Shown: positions 9,901 to 18,571 of the stretch, one piece after another
Layout: the number at the start of each line of letters is the position of its first letter
Numbering within the stretch: the stretch's first letter is position 1
Assembly (NCBI GenBank): GCA_022824025.1
Contig: JAJEBF010000052.1
Location: forward strand, 19,617-83,616
DNA from: Caldilineaceae bacterium
GTDB lineage: Bacteria; Chloroflexota; Anaerolineae; Caldilineales; Caldilineaceae
Direction: 5' to 3'
Length of the DNA: 64,000 nt
Notes under the pieces: generated by a model
The model's database searches: none
Told to the model about the DNA's origin: nothing
The model's input: the letters and a program-made list of their open reading frames with translations, nothing else
Translations under genes and position numbers: made by a program

Positions 9901-9940
9901 CATGCTCCCTGCCATTCACGGTCAGCGTGAGATGTGTCAC
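6908..9940 (-). CDS. Xanthine dehydrogenase-family molybdenum hydroxylase, fused FeS and molybdopterin subunits
   Basis: 1010 residues. Residues 1-80 are a plant-type [2Fe-2S] domain (Cys40, 45, 48 and 60 in GCDEAECGCC); 85-165 hold the second cluster (QCGFCTPG and CRCTGY). From about 185 comes the molybdopterin subunit: MGGGFGGKEDI, GAFRGFGVTQSAFAVES, EMGQNLVGVLAA and the GAKGVGE loop with the catalytic Glu. The family hydroxylates purines, aldehydes or aromatic N-heterocycles; the substrate cannot be told. The GTG start has AGGAG seven bases upstream. The FAD subunit is a separate gene two upstream, so the order small-large fused plus FAD apart is unusual compared with CoxM-S-L. Cofactor maturation gene follows directly. 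Confidence 0.9.
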   Translation of the reverse strand: MTHLTLTVNGREHALDVPPSRYLAEVLRYDLGLTGTKIGCDEAECGCCTVIVDGQSVDSCIYPAFKAQGGQVLTIEGVAQTGPGSQNGGAPELHPLQSAFIQHGATQCGFCTPGFIMQAKTLLDENPDPTDAEIKECLKDTYCRCTGYAAIISSVKAAGEYMRTGTMPDAELPPVKEPLSQIGQPLQRPDAVDKVTGAALYTDDYTFDGMLFGATLRSEHPHAAIREIDADAARALEGVHAVLTHADVPGDPRHGLVENDWPVFAGGAYPARYVGDAIALAAAETAELAEQALALIRVEYDPLPSVTDPREALQPDAPQLHPDRPTGNLLKHIKVRHGDVEEGFAASDVVVERTYRTPMTEHAFLEPECALAVPAGYKGCLPSTSKEKAESDHESDKLTVYVGSQIPYSDRRQVAKSLGLDDEEVRVIGTLMGGGFGGKEDIAGQIHAALAAHVTGRPVKILYTRQESLIFHPKRHSTIIRIKTGAKRDGALVAVEAELYGDSGAYASLGEKVMTRATTHATGPYVMPHARIDCYAMYTNNAPSGAFRGFGVTQSAFAVESNLDILAAELGMDPAALRRKNVMRVGAETATGQELSESVGLLECLDLVEEDIKRAKAVDSSLPSSDPWAPVQVGSKRYAWGIAAGYKNTGLGGGAPDKAEAEVEVFPDGTAAIRTSSAEMGQNLVGVLAACTAQELGLPFEKVHVTVMDTDLTPDGGPSTASRQTYVSGNAARLAARAMREQMQNVLAEKFDTHPDVIAFHEGLAYVDERRLAQMHVAELPAAGANGANGSAGGILPGSTRSISFADAVNALLAENRLPKIRYEYWAPQTQPLGTGGDMHFAFSYAVHAALVSVDTETGEVAVARVISAHDVGRAINPLSLLGQIEGGIVMGIGNALTENYIVEDGIPWTERLGQYKMPGIKMTPRMDSHIVEHPTADGPYGAKGVGEISSIPISPAITNAIYNAVGVRCLALPVDQDALLLAMRDGEKEIDGHWGQTGPWLASNGRQPH

Positions 9941-10025
9941 CTATGCGCTCCTGTCGGCGTGCACAATAATGCTTCGCGGCGGGACGCTCTCGGGGTCGCA
10001 GGCCGCCAGCCGCCGCAAACTGCTC

Positions 10026-10829
10026 TTACAGGTGGTTCAGATACAACTGTGGATCGTTCAGAAATCCTCGCGTCACGCTCACGTGCTCCAAAGATTCCCA
10101 CGGCACGGGCTGGGGGGGTGATTCGTCAAAGTTCAGGATTGTGGCGCCGGGGAAGGCCATCAGGATCGGCGAGTGTGTGGCGATGATAAACTGGGCATCG
10201 CGCGCGACCATCTCTTTCAACAGGGCGAGCAGCCCCACCTGGCGCAGGGGCGAGAGCGGCGCTTCCGGTTCATCCAGCAGGTAGAGGCCGTTCGGCGCAA
10301 AGCGGGCCTGAAACAGGGCCAGAAATGCCTCGCCATGGGAGCGTGCGTCGAGTCCGTCTCCGTAGCTCTCCTCAATCGCGGCCAGCTGGCCGGAGTATGC
10401 CATCTTCGCCATGCCTTTGGCGAAGTCGGAACGGCCCTCGTACTCCGCGTCCACGTTGGCCATTTCCGCCTGTAGCTCCGCCTGCATCTGGGCGATGCGC
10501 TTGGCGAAGCCGAAGAAGTCCTCGGCCCGCAGGTAAAACCCCCGCCCCGTGCGCTTGGTCCAGCCCAGGCGCAGATATCTGGAAAGCTGCCGCACTGAGG
10601 CCAGAGATGGATCGTTGTCGGCCTCTTCCGCGCCCACGGTCGGCAGGCGCACAGAGGTGGCCAGCGCTTCGAGAAAGGTGGATTTTCCGCTCCCGTTTTC
10701 GCCGACGAGAAAGGTCACCGAACTCTCAAAGCGTATCTTCTCCAGCCGCGCGATGACCGGCACATTGTATGGAAATATCCCTTCCTGGGGGAAAGAGGGA
10801 CCCTTCTCAATCGAGGTGAGGTGGATCAT
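10026..10829 (-). CDS. AAA/ABC-type ATPase with SMC-like head
   Basis: 267 residues. Walker A FLVGENGSGKST (around residue 43), a helical middle rich in Glu/Ala (about 110-170), signature-like SHGEAFLALFQ, Walker B GLYLLDEPEAPLS and switch histidine FIIATHSPILM. This is the single-domain AAA_15/AAA_21 ATPase group, related to the OLD and RecF heads. Family members are predicted DNA- or defence-related ATPases, but many are of unknown role. It sits between the FAD subunit and the main subunit of a molybdenum hydroxylase on the same strand with short gaps (59 and 85 bases), so it is probably co-transcribed with them; no functional link is established. Confidence 0.8.
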   Translation of the reverse strand: MIHLTSIEKGPSFPQEGIFPYNVPVIARLEKIRFESSVTFLVGENGSGKSTFLEALATSVRLPTVGAEEADNDPSLASVRQLSRYLRLGWTKRTGRGFYLRAEDFFGFAKRIAQMQAELQAEMANVDAEYEGRSDFAKGMAKMAYSGQLAAIEESYGDGLDARSHGEAFLALFQARFAPNGLYLLDEPEAPLSPLRQVGLLALLKEMVARDAQFIIATHSPILMAFPGATILNFDESPPQPVPWESLEHVSVTRGFLNDPQLYLNHL

Positions 10830-10888
10830 GGCCCACGCGCTCTCGCGTCATTGCAAAAATAGGGGCGAACGCTCGACAGCTGCCCTGG

Positions 10889-11812
10889 CTAGGCGCCCGC
10901 CGGCCCTGCCGGAGCCTCATTCATGCGCGCCCGCTCCACGGACGTGTGCAGCACGCGCCGCAGCAGCACGCCGATCATCTCATGACGATACGCCTGCGAC
11001 GCGCGGTACTTGCTCGACCGCAAACTGGCCTGCGCCTGGGCCGCGGCAATGGCATCCTCCACGGCGGCGGCGTCAAATGCCTTGGCCGAAGTCAAGGCCT
11101 CTTCCGCGCTGGTCGCGCGAAAAGGGGTCGGCCCCGCGGGACCGATCGCAATGACGGCATCCTCCACCCGGCGCAGCGCTGCATCCAATCGCACCCTGGC
11201 GGCGATGCCCAGCACCGGCAGCGCGACGCCCTGCGGCCGCATGATGCGGTCAAAGGCGTTGCCCGCCCGCGCCTGGGTCGGCCGGAAGCGGAACGCGTGC
11301 AGCATCTGGTCGGGTGCCAGGCGGTTTCGGCCGGGGCCGGCAAAGATGGAGAGCAACGGCTGCCACGTATGGCGAGCGCCCCGCGCGCTGTGCGCGGCGA
11401 CCTCGACTTCCGCTTCCAGCGCCAGCAGCCCGATCGTGCCGTCTGCGGCCGGCAGCGCGTGCGCCACATTCCCGCCCAGCGTCGCCACATTGCGCACCTG
11501 CGGCCCGCCGATTACGCCGCAGCTCTCGGTCAGGCATCTCGCATGGGCGCGCAACAGCGGGCTGCTTTCAATCTGCGTATGGGTGATCCCTGCGCCCAGA
11601 ACGATCCAGTCGTCCTCCTGCGCGATGCGGTCGATGCCGGTGATCCTGGTCACATCCACCAGCGCCTCAGGCGCGGCCGCCTGATTCGCCTCCATATCGA
11701 GAATCAGGTCGGTGCCGCCGGCGATGATGCGGGCCTTGTCTCTGTGCTCATGCAGCAGAGAGAGCGCCTCAGAAACCGTCGCCGGCGTATGGTAGGCTCG
11801 CCACCGTGCCAT
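10889..11812 (-). CDS. FAD-binding subunit of molybdenum hydroxylase (CoxM/CutM type)
   Basis: 307 residues from ATG at 11812; the open frame extends upstream to 11917 but that part is low-complexity Gly. FAD-binding motifs AGGTDLILDME (about residue 34) and RNVATLGGNVAHALPAAD (about 105), then the CO-dehydrogenase flavoprotein C-terminal domain to about 290. It passes electrons from the FeS clusters to the final acceptor. It opens the operon that continues with an AAA ATPase, the fused FeS/molybdopterin subunit and a YqeC-MocA protein. Confidence 0.9.
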   Translation of the reverse strand: MARWRAYHTPATVSEALSLLHEHRDKARIIAGGTDLILDMEANQAAAPEALVDVTRITGIDRIAQEDDWIVLGAGITHTQIESSPLLRAHARCLTESCGVIGGPQVRNVATLGGNVAHALPAADGTIGLLALEAEVEVAAHSARGARHTWQPLLSIFAGPGRNRLAPDQMLHAFRFRPTQARAGNAFDRIMRPQGVALPVLGIAARVRLDAALRRVEDAVIAIGPAGPTPFRATSAEEALTSAKAFDAAAVEDAIAAAQAQASLRSSKYRASQAYRHEMIGVLLRRVLHTSVERARMNEAPAGPAGA

Positions 11813-12000
11813 TGTGCAAATCCTGGTCAAAGTAGAGAAAAAATATGCCGCAGTATAGCACAGGAGCCCTCCTGCTGGAAAAGCGCCCCCCCCGCCGCCT
11901 CCCTGCCCCGCCGCCAACTGACCGCTGTAGCACTGTTGCCGTTATCCATTGGTAACCCAATACGCACCCGTCCTGGACTGCACCCCTAAATTTTATCTAC

Positions 12001-12029
12001 TTGACAACACGAGACTGCCCAAATAAAAT
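12001..12029 (+). promoter_or_regulatory. Sigma-70 promoter for the ABC importer operon
   Basis: TTGACA (12001-12006), a 17-base spacer and TAAAAT (12024-12029), 63 bases before the start codon of the substrate-binding protein. One mismatch from the housekeeping consensus; the predicted transcript start is near 12036. Confidence 0.8.
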
Positions 12030-12091
12030 CATATATGCTTAAACTTCGGACAGGTCTGGTTCCGTGTTTACAACCCCAAAGGAGAGTAAAA

Positions 12092-14092
12092 ATGAAACCA
12101 CAGCTGCGTTATTTTGCGCTTGCTGCCATCTTCATCCTGCTGCTTCCCATGATCGCCGCCTGCGGCGGGGGAGCGCCGGCAGCGGAAGGAGAGGCCGTCG
12201 AGGCAGCCGAGCCTGAAACAGCGGCAGAGGCCGAAAGTACGGAGGCGGAGGTTGCTTCGACCTACAACGAAGCCCCCATGCTGGCCGAAATGGTCGCCAA
12301 CGGAGAGTTGCCGCCGGTGGATGAGCGGCTTCCGGCAGAGCCGCAGGTGATTGAACCGGAGGACCGGATTGGCACTTACGGAGGCACCCTCCGTTTCGGA
12401 GAGGTCAACCCAATCAACCTCTGGAGCTTCGCTACCTTGCGAATGAATGGGCTTTTCCGCTATGACTTCAGCAACACCCAGGTCTTCATGGATATCGCCA
12501 AAAGCTTCAGTTTCTCCGACGACTACACGACCCTGACCATCGAACTGCGTGAGGGCCATAAGTGGTCAGATGGCGAACCGTTTACGACGGACGACATCAT
12601 GTTTGCCTGGGAAGATGTCGCGCTCAACGAAGATCTCTCCCCTGCAGGGCCGAGGTCGATCTGGCGCGCCGGAGGTGAGCCTGCCGTCTTCACCAAGATC
12701 AGTGACACCGTGGTTGAAATCAGCTTCAGTGTGCCGTACCCGATCATCATGAACTATCTGGGTCGCACGGGCGTGGCCACCGACAACAACGTCATCATGC
12801 CCAAGCACTGGCTGAAGCAGTGGCACATCGACTACAACCCCGATGCGCAAAAGCTGGCCGAGGAAGAGGGATTTGAAACGTGGATGCAAGCCTTCAACTT
12901 CCACAACAGACCTCCCAACAACTTCCGGATCGACGGTCCTACTCTCTGGGCCTGGAAGAACGAAACGCTCACCAGCGACCGCGCCATCGTTGTGCGCAAT
13001 CCCTACTTCCACCAGGTGGACTCCGCCGGCAACCAGTTGCCCTATATTGATCGCATCGAAGCCGTAATTACCGGCGATAAGGAAGTGCAGACACTCAAGG
13101 CAAGCGCCGGCGAGTTCGACTTCGAGACCTACTACATCGACATGAAGGATATGCCCGTCTTCCAACAAGGCGCCGAGCAGGGGAACTACCGCGTCGAGTT
13201 CGCGCAGAACCTCTTCTCCGCCGAGTTGGGTCTGATGCCAAATCGCACGGTCAAAGACCCGGTTCTGAGGGAGCTGTTCAACAACAAGGACTTCCGCATC
13301 GCCCTATCGATCAGCATCGACCGCGAGAGCATGAATGATACCCTCTTCTTCGGTCTGGGCAGACCCTTCCCGGCCACCGTCAATCCGGGTCTGAGCTTCT
13401 TCAAGGAGGAATGGGCCACGACCCACGCCGAGTACGATCCGGAGCGGGCCAACGCGCTTCTCGATTCAGTCGGTCTGACTGAGCGGGACAGCGATGGCTA
13501 CCGTCTGCGGCCCGACGGCGAAGGCCGGCTGAGCATGCTCATCCACGTCGGCGTATCGGAAGGCCCCAAGATTGCCATGGCTGAACTGGTCCGGGATGAC
13601 TGGGCCGAGGTCGGGCTTGAGGCAATTGTCGAGAATCTGGGTGAGCAGGGCGGTCTGTTCTCGCAACGGTTAGCAACCAATGATCTGCAGATTCCGACCT
13701 GGCATCTGGACAGAAACGCGCTGTTCGGTCGCTCCCTGGGCAGCAATTACGCTGTCGACCAGACCTCCTTCTGGACCGGAACGTGGAAGGACTGGTTCCG
13801 GACCAATGGCGAGGAGGGCGTGGAGCCGCCGGAAGAGATCAAGCGGCAGAGAGAGATCTTCGATCAGTACAAACTGACCGCGGTCGGCACCGAAGAGTTC
13901 GACAGGCTTGGCGCGGAGTACTATCAGTACTTCACCAGCGAAATCCCGATGATCGGCACCATCGGCTTCACGCCGCGACCAGTCATCATCAGTAACCGCC
14001 TCCACAATGTGCCAACGGAGGGCGCCGCCTGGATCTCGGACAACAACTTCTATGCCCCGTTCATGCCTTCACAGTGGTTTATTGAAGAGTAA
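12092..14092 (+). CDS. ABC transporter substrate-binding lipoprotein, peptide/nickel family 5
   Basis: 666 residues from ATG 12092 (GGAG seven to ten bases upstream). The signal peptide ends in the lipobox MIAACGG, so the protein is lipid-anchored outside the membrane. It is followed by a Glu/Ala-rich linker (about 25-55) and an SBP_bac_5 fold with IELREGHKWSDGEPFTTDDIMFAW and DFRIALSISIDRESMN. The family binds peptides, but in this kind of gene neighbourhood members often bind oligosaccharides or polyols. Partner permeases and ATPases lie at 17578-21758, with sugar-type dehydrogenases in between. Longer than classical DppA (about 530). Confidence 0.9.
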   Translation: MKPQLRYFALAAIFILLLPMIAACGGGAPAAEGEAVEAAEPETAAEAESTEAEVASTYNEAPMLAEMVANGELPPVDERLPAEPQVIEPEDRIGTYGGTLRFGEVNPINLWSFATLRMNGLFRYDFSNTQVFMDIAKSFSFSDDYTTLTIELREGHKWSDGEPFTTDDIMFAWEDVALNEDLSPAGPRSIWRAGGEPAVFTKISDTVVEISFSVPYPIIMNYLGRTGVATDNNVIMPKHWLKQWHIDYNPDAQKLAEEEGFETWMQAFNFHNRPPNNFRIDGPTLWAWKNETLTSDRAIVVRNPYFHQVDSAGNQLPYIDRIEAVITGDKEVQTLKASAGEFDFETYYIDMKDMPVFQQGAEQGNYRVEFAQNLFSAELGLMPNRTVKDPVLRELFNNKDFRIALSISIDRESMNDTLFFGLGRPFPATVNPGLSFFKEEWATTHAEYDPERANALLDSVGLTERDSDGYRLRPDGEGRLSMLIHVGVSEGPKIAMAELVRDDWAEVGLEAIVENLGEQGGLFSQRLATNDLQIPTWHLDRNALFGRSLGSNYAVDQTSFWTGTWKDWFRTNGEEGVEPPEEIKRQREIFDQYKLTAVGTEEFDRLGAEYYQYFTSEIPMIGTIGFTPRPVIISNRLHNVPTEGAAWISDNNFYAPFMPSQWFIEE

Positions 14093-14115
14093 GGGGATAT
14101 CTGGCCGAGCTTTGC

Positions 14116-14152
14116 AACACCCTGTATTCGCTTCTGGCGAATACAGGGTGTT
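14116..14152 (+). terminator. Strong hairpin after the binding-protein gene
   Basis: AACACCCTGTATTCG and its exact complement form a perfect 15-pair stem with a seven-base loop (CTTCTGG), 24 bases after the stop codon. There is no T-run after it, so it may stabilise the binding-protein mRNA and dampen read-through into the downstream genes rather than fully terminate. Such hairpins are common between a binding-protein gene and its permease genes. Confidence 0.7.
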
Positions 14153-14491
14153 ATCACCGTTCGTCTGACCAACCGGGGAATCGCTCCGATAACAGGATGG
14201 GAAACCGCCCTTTTCAAATCTGCCACACTCCGTTAGTATTCGATTCCAGCCAGGAAAACGATCAGAGAGCTGCCGCGAACTGATTCGTCTGCGACTGTGA
14301 GGGCCTGCCGCGCAGATGGTGGGAGAACGTGTACCTGCTCCAGCTCGATGCGCGCGACGGCCGTGCCCACCGGACAGCCTTACGCGACAGCGCGCCAAGT
14401 CCGTCAGCCTGTTTCGCCGTTTCACTTCCATCAGAAGTCAAAGAAAGGAGAGGCCGGGATCGCCCTTTAACCTTCCCGCGCCGATTTCATA
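14153..14491. other. Intergenic region, nothing recognised
   Basis: 339 bases between the binding-protein hairpin and the first dehydrogenase. No coding remnant or near-consensus promoter was recognised; AAAGGAGAGG near 14442-14451 is purine-rich but too far from the ATG at 14492. Confidence 0.4.
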
Positions 14492-15574
14492 ATGGCTCAA
14501 CCATACAAAGAGGTGGCAAAGCCGGTGCGTCTGGGTCTGATTGGTTGCGGCGGCATTGTGCGTATCAACCATGTTTCCGTATATCTTGCCCTGCCGGACT
14601 CCGTTGACGTCGTCGCGGTGGCCGATCCGGTACCCGACAACCTTGAGCATGTCGGCAATACGCTTGAGGTGCCGCCGGCGCAGAGATATGCCGACTATCG
14701 CGACATGCTGGCCAGGGCCGAAATCGACGCGGTATCGATCGCCACGCCCCATTCCATGCACGCCGAACACGCCATCCAGGCCGCCGAGGCCGGCGTAGCC
14801 GTCATCTCTGAAAAACCGATGGCTACCTCCCTGGAGGAAGCTGATGCGATACTGGAGGCGGTCAACCGCAACGGCGTACCCTATGCCATCATGCACAACC
14901 TGCTATTCTCCCTGCCCATGCAGGAAGCGCTGAGCCAGCTGCGGACGGGAAAAGTCGGCAAACCGATTCTTGGCCGCGGGCAGTGCATGGGTATGAAACC
15001 GGCTGACTTTGGCGGCGATCATAACAATCCCGCGATGGCCTGGCGCGCCCAGAAGGCGGTTGGCGGCGGCTGTATCATCGATACCGCCTATCATGAGATC
15101 TACTCGGTCGAGGCGCTGATGGGTTCTCCGGTCAAGTACGTCGAAGCCAGGGTGAAGACGATGCATTTTAATATCGACGTCGATGATCTCGCCATCCTGC
15201 TGTTCGAACATGAGGACGGGGCCGTGTCCACGGTGTCGGCATCGTGGTGTTCGCCGGCGATCACCCCTGAACGGGGGCGCTGGTGCGAAGTGCACACGAC
15301 CGATGGCTCGATTCGGGTCTATCATCGCGACGAGGAGCCGTTCTGGCAATACACCGGCGAGGAGGACGGCTGGAGCAATTTGGAGATACCCGAGCCGGCA
15401 GTGAAAGAGAACCCGGGCGTCGGCGGCCACTTTGGATGTTACGCCGCGACATTCGAGGCGCTCGCCAGCGGATCGGAGATGCCGGTAAACGGCGAAGCGG
15501 CGCGGCATAATCTGGCCATCATCGAGGCGGCGCGGCGGGCAACCGGCGAACGACGCGCGATAGGAGTTGAGTGA
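14492..15574 (+). CDS. Gfo/Idh/MocA-family NAD(P)-dependent oxidoreductase
   Basis: 360 residues. Rossmann motif VRLGLIGCGGIVRINH (residues 12-27), then VAVADPVPDN, the catalytic-lysine motif VISEKPMATS (about 108) and the C-terminal beta-sheet domain with GGGCIIDTAYHEI. The family oxidises or epimerises sugars, inositols and related polyols. It lies in one direction with an amidohydrolase, a second Gfo/Idh/MocA gene and ABC permeases, which suggests a catabolic operon for an imported sugar derivative. The downstream gene begins three bases after its stop. Confidence 0.9.
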   Translation: MAQPYKEVAKPVRLGLIGCGGIVRINHVSVYLALPDSVDVVAVADPVPDNLEHVGNTLEVPPAQRYADYRDMLARAEIDAVSIATPHSMHAEHAIQAAEAGVAVISEKPMATSLEEADAILEAVNRNGVPYAIMHNLLFSLPMQEALSQLRTGKVGKPILGRGQCMGMKPADFGGDHNNPAMAWRAQKAVGGGCIIDTAYHEIYSVEALMGSPVKYVEARVKTMHFNIDVDDLAILLFEHEDGAVSTVSASWCSPAITPERGRWCEVHTTDGSIRVYHRDEEPFWQYTGEEDGWSNLEIPEPAVKENPGVGGHFGCYAATFEALASGSEMPVNGEAARHNLAIIEAARRATGERRAIGVE

Positions 15575-15576
15575 AC

Positions 15577-16419
15577 ATGCGACTCTACATTGATGTACAC
15601 TGTCATATCGGGACGACCATTACCTACGACCCTGCAGTTGGCCAGACCACCGGTCGCTGCCTGGCCCGCATGGCTTCGGCGGGTGTTGTCGCGGCGGTCA
15701 TCGGGCCGACCGCAGTCGGCTCGTCACAGATCCGGGGAATACTGGACACGAAGGACCAGAACGGAATCATCGTGAGAGCCTGCCGCCAGTTGCCTGATCG
15801 GTTTCCCATCGGCCTGGCTCTGATTGAGCTGCGCCACGGCCAAGTCGGGGCGGACGCTTTGGAAGAGACGCTGGTTGATGGCGGTCTCCAGGGCATCATG
15901 TGGCACCCTTCCGGGATGACCTTCGAAAGACAGCTCTATCCCTTTCTCGAAGTCGCGTCACTCAAAGGCGGGCTCTGCCTTCTGCATGAAAGCCCGGAGA
16001 GGACTGCGGCCTATGCACAGCGGTTTCCCAACCTTGTCTTCATCGTCCATGCCGGGGTAGAAGAGGAATTTGCGTCCTGCAAGCAGCTGGACAACGTCTG
16101 GTTTGAGGTCGTGCAAAGACCCAAAGGCTCCAAATCCGATTGGGACCTGCCGCAACTGATCAACGAGCTCGGCAGTGAGCGGATTCTCTTTGGCAGCGAC
16201 CTGCCTTACTACGATTTTCGGATCCTCCAGGCACAGTTGGAGGCCGCCGATATTGACGAGACAACGCGCGATCGGATCGCCTTCCAAAACGCGGTGACAC
16301 TTATTCAGAGTTTTCGCCCAGACTGGGAACCGCCCGGCGAAGCGCCTGCCGCCCCGCAGAACTATACGCACGAAGAAATCTGGGCTCCCAAGGAGGCTGG
16401 CAGCGAAAGGCTGCTCTAA
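15577..16419 (+). CDS. Amidohydrolase-family (PF04909-like) TIM-barrel hydrolase
   Basis: 280 residues from ATG 15577, with TAGGAG 10 bases upstream; a GTG at 15571 would overlap the upstream stop codon. Metal-site motif YIDVHCHIG at the N-terminus, LVFIVHAGVEEEF in the middle and RILFGSDLPYYDF near the end (Asp of the last strand). This is the amidohydrolase-2 class that includes lactonases (such as 4-sulfomuconolactone- or sugar-lactone hydrolases) and ACMSD-like decarboxylases. Between two sugar-type dehydrogenases, a lactonase step is the most natural guess. Confidence 0.8.
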   Translation: MRLYIDVHCHIGTTITYDPAVGQTTGRCLARMASAGVVAAVIGPTAVGSSQIRGILDTKDQNGIIVRACRQLPDRFPIGLALIELRHGQVGADALEETLVDGGLQGIMWHPSGMTFERQLYPFLEVASLKGGLCLLHESPERTAAYAQRFPNLVFIVHAGVEEEFASCKQLDNVWFEVVQRPKGSKSDWDLPQLINELGSERILFGSDLPYYDFRILQAQLEAADIDETTRDRIAFQNAVTLIQSFRPDWEPPGEAPAAPQNYTHEEIWAPKEAGSERLL

Positions 16420-16567
16420 AGGCTGGTCCAGGGGCTGAGGAACGGCTCGCCCTCAGCCTTCCTGCTTCATCGAGTGAAATCAGCATGAATGTCGAAATTG
16501 CCAATTGGCATGCGCTTCGTCGAAAACGGCCAGGAAAAGCGCTTCACACATTAGAGAGGAAGCCGCA

Positions 16568-17581
16568 ATGAAATTCGCTCTACTCGGTCACTCAGGACAC
16601 CTGGACTACTACGAGCAGATGTTGCAGGATCTGCCCGACGTTGCCGTGGTCGCCGTCGCGCTGGCAATGCCAGGCGAATCCCTGGACTCTTTCACCAACG
16701 CGCCGGGGGTGACGTCAGAGACGAACAGATATACCGAGTATGAGGAGATGCTGGATAAGGAATCTCCGGACCTCGTGCAGATCTGCGTTCCACCGCAGCA
16801 AGTCCCGGAATTCACCGAGATTTGCCTGAAACGCGGTATCGCAGTGATGACGGAGAAGCCGCTGGCGATGGATCTGGCGACCCTCTCACATCTGTACGCC
16901 GTGGCCCGTGAGGCCAAGGCCCCGCTTGCGGCCTTGCACGGCTACCGCAGAATGAAATGGTTCGAAGCGGTCCGCGACGCCGTCCACGCCGGGCTGATTG
17001 GGGAGCCTCTGGGCAGCTTCAGCCAGATCTCCTACCGCTGGGGAGCCAGGCGGGCCGATCATTTTCGCCGGCGAGAGACCTTCCCCGGCATCGTCCCGTT
17101 TGTTGGCGTGCACGTCATCGACTGGCTCGTGTGGTCTCTGGGCGACGTTTTCACGGAGGTTACTGGGTGGGAGACGACGGCCGCCCACCCGGACTATCCG
17201 GGCTGTGCCAGCCAGGCCGGTTTACTGCTTCGTATGCGTAATGGCGGGGTCTCGACAGTGATGCTGGACTTTCTGCGCCCGTCGACTGCGCCCAGCCATG
17301 GCGATGAGCGGATGATGATTTCAGGTTCGGCGGGCGTGGTGGAGAGCATCGCGACTGAAGAGACCGCAAAGCTGATCAGCGAACAGGCTGGCGTGCGCAA
17401 CCTCGATATTCCCGATACGCCGAACTGGTACACGGCCTTTGTCCAATCAGTCCGGGACGGCTCCTTTGCCGGCGTTGAAGAAGTCTTTCGGATGACTGAG
17501 ATTGCTATCAAAGCCCAGCAGGCGATTGATGAAGACAGGAGGATCTCCCTGCTGCAATCTCCCTACGAGGCGAAGAAATGA
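16568..17581 (+). CDS. Gfo/Idh/MocA-family oxidoreductase
   Basis: 337 residues from ATG 16568 (AGAGGAAG upstream). The N-terminal MKFALLGHSGHLDYY replaces the classical GxGxxG with GHSGH, so nucleotide binding may differ. The catalytic motif GIAVMTEKPLAMDL (about 97) is intact, and the C-terminal domain has GVHVIDWLVW. Second member of the family in the operon, only distantly similar to the one at 14492. Its stop overlaps the permease start by four bases (ATGA), indicating translational coupling with the transporter. Confidence 0.87.
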   Translation: MKFALLGHSGHLDYYEQMLQDLPDVAVVAVALAMPGESLDSFTNAPGVTSETNRYTEYEEMLDKESPDLVQICVPPQQVPEFTEICLKRGIAVMTEKPLAMDLATLSHLYAVAREAKAPLAALHGYRRMKWFEAVRDAVHAGLIGEPLGSFSQISYRWGARRADHFRRRETFPGIVPFVGVHVIDWLVWSLGDVFTEVTGWETTAAHPDYPGCASQAGLLLRMRNGGVSTVMLDFLRPSTAPSHGDERMMISGSAGVVESIATEETAKLISEQAGVRNLDIPDTPNWYTAFVQSVRDGSFAGVEEVFRMTEIAIKAQQAIDEDRRISLLQSPYEAKK

Positions 17582-18570
17582 TCGGCTATATCGTACAACG
17601 ACTGCTCTACGCGGTCGTTACTTTCTGGTTCCTGAGCATCGTGGTGTTTGTCATCATTCAACTGCCGCCGGGGGATTTTCTGACGAGCTACGTCGCGCGC
17701 CTGGAACAGGAGGGAGACATCATCGATGAGGCCGAAATCGAAGCCCTCAAGCGGGAATACGGTCTTGATGCCACCCCTGTCGAAAAGTACCTTCGCTGGT
17801 TTGGACGCTTTCTGCGGGGCGAAATGGGCCGATCCTTCGAATGGAACCAGCCCGTAGGCAAGCTGCTGAGGGAACGTCTGCCTTACACGGTACTGCTTTC
17901 GCTGATCACCCTCTTTTTCACCTATATCGTTGCCGTGCCAATCGGAATTTACGTTGCCACCCGCCAGTATGGCTTCAGCGACTACCTGTTTTCCGTGTTG
18001 GGCTTTGCCGGGCTGGCAACGCCCAACTTCATGCTCGCTCTCATCCTCATGTTCCTCTTCTTCAAATACCTCGGCATCAGCGTGGGCGGCCTGTTTTCCT
18101 CGGAGTATGCCCTCGCCCCGTGGTCTCTGGGCAAAATCTGGGATCTCTTTTCCCATCTCTGGGTTCCTATCATCGTTATCGGCACGGCAGGCACGGCGGG
18201 AATCATTCGCGTCATGCGAGGCACCCTGCTGGATGAATTGGGCAAACAGTATGTCATCACCGCTCGCGCCAAGGGCGTTGCCGAAGGCAAGCTACTGTTC
18301 AGATACCCGGTGCGCCTGGCGATCAATCCGATCGTCAGTACAGTCGGCTGGCAGCTGCCCGGCATCGTCTCCGGCGAAACGATCGTCGCCATTGTTCTGA
18401 GCCTGCCGACCACGGGGCCTCTCCTCTTCATGGCGCTTATCAACCAGGACATGTTCCTGGCCGGAAGTATTGTCATGTTTCTGGGTATCCTCACTCTGAT
18501 CGGAACATTCCTGTCTGACATCTTACTGATCGTTGTCGACCCACGCATCCGTTTTGAAGGAAAGACCTGA
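17578..18570 (+). CDS. ABC transporter permease, DppB/OppB type
   Basis: 330 residues with about six membrane helices, the first at residues 10-30. The EAA loop is GTLLDELGKQYVITARAKGVAEGKLLF (about 215-241, read with its conserved Ala/Gly), the contact point for the ATPase. A short periplasmic domain lies between helix 1 and 2 as in DppB. Forms the membrane channel with the DppC-like gene that follows one base later. Overlaps the upstream dehydrogenase by ATGA. Confidence 0.92.
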   Translation: MIGYIVQRLLYAVVTFWFLSIVVFVIIQLPPGDFLTSYVARLEQEGDIIDEAEIEALKREYGLDATPVEKYLRWFGRFLRGEMGRSFEWNQPVGKLLRERLPYTVLLSLITLFFTYIVAVPIGIYVATRQYGFSDYLFSVLGFAGLATPNFMLALILMFLFFKYLGISVGGLFSSEYALAPWSLGKIWDLFSHLWVPIIVIGTAGTAGIIRVMRGTLLDELGKQYVITARAKGVAEGKLLFRYPVRLAINPIVSTVGWQLPGIVSGETIVAIVLSLPTTGPLLFMALINQDMFLAGSIVMFLGILTLIGTFLSDILLIVVDPRIRFEGKT

Positions 18571-18571
18571 G

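Noticed and set aside
8513..10186. 557-codon plus-strand open frame
   Set aside because: Shadow of the molybdenum hydroxylase gene, without recognisable domains.
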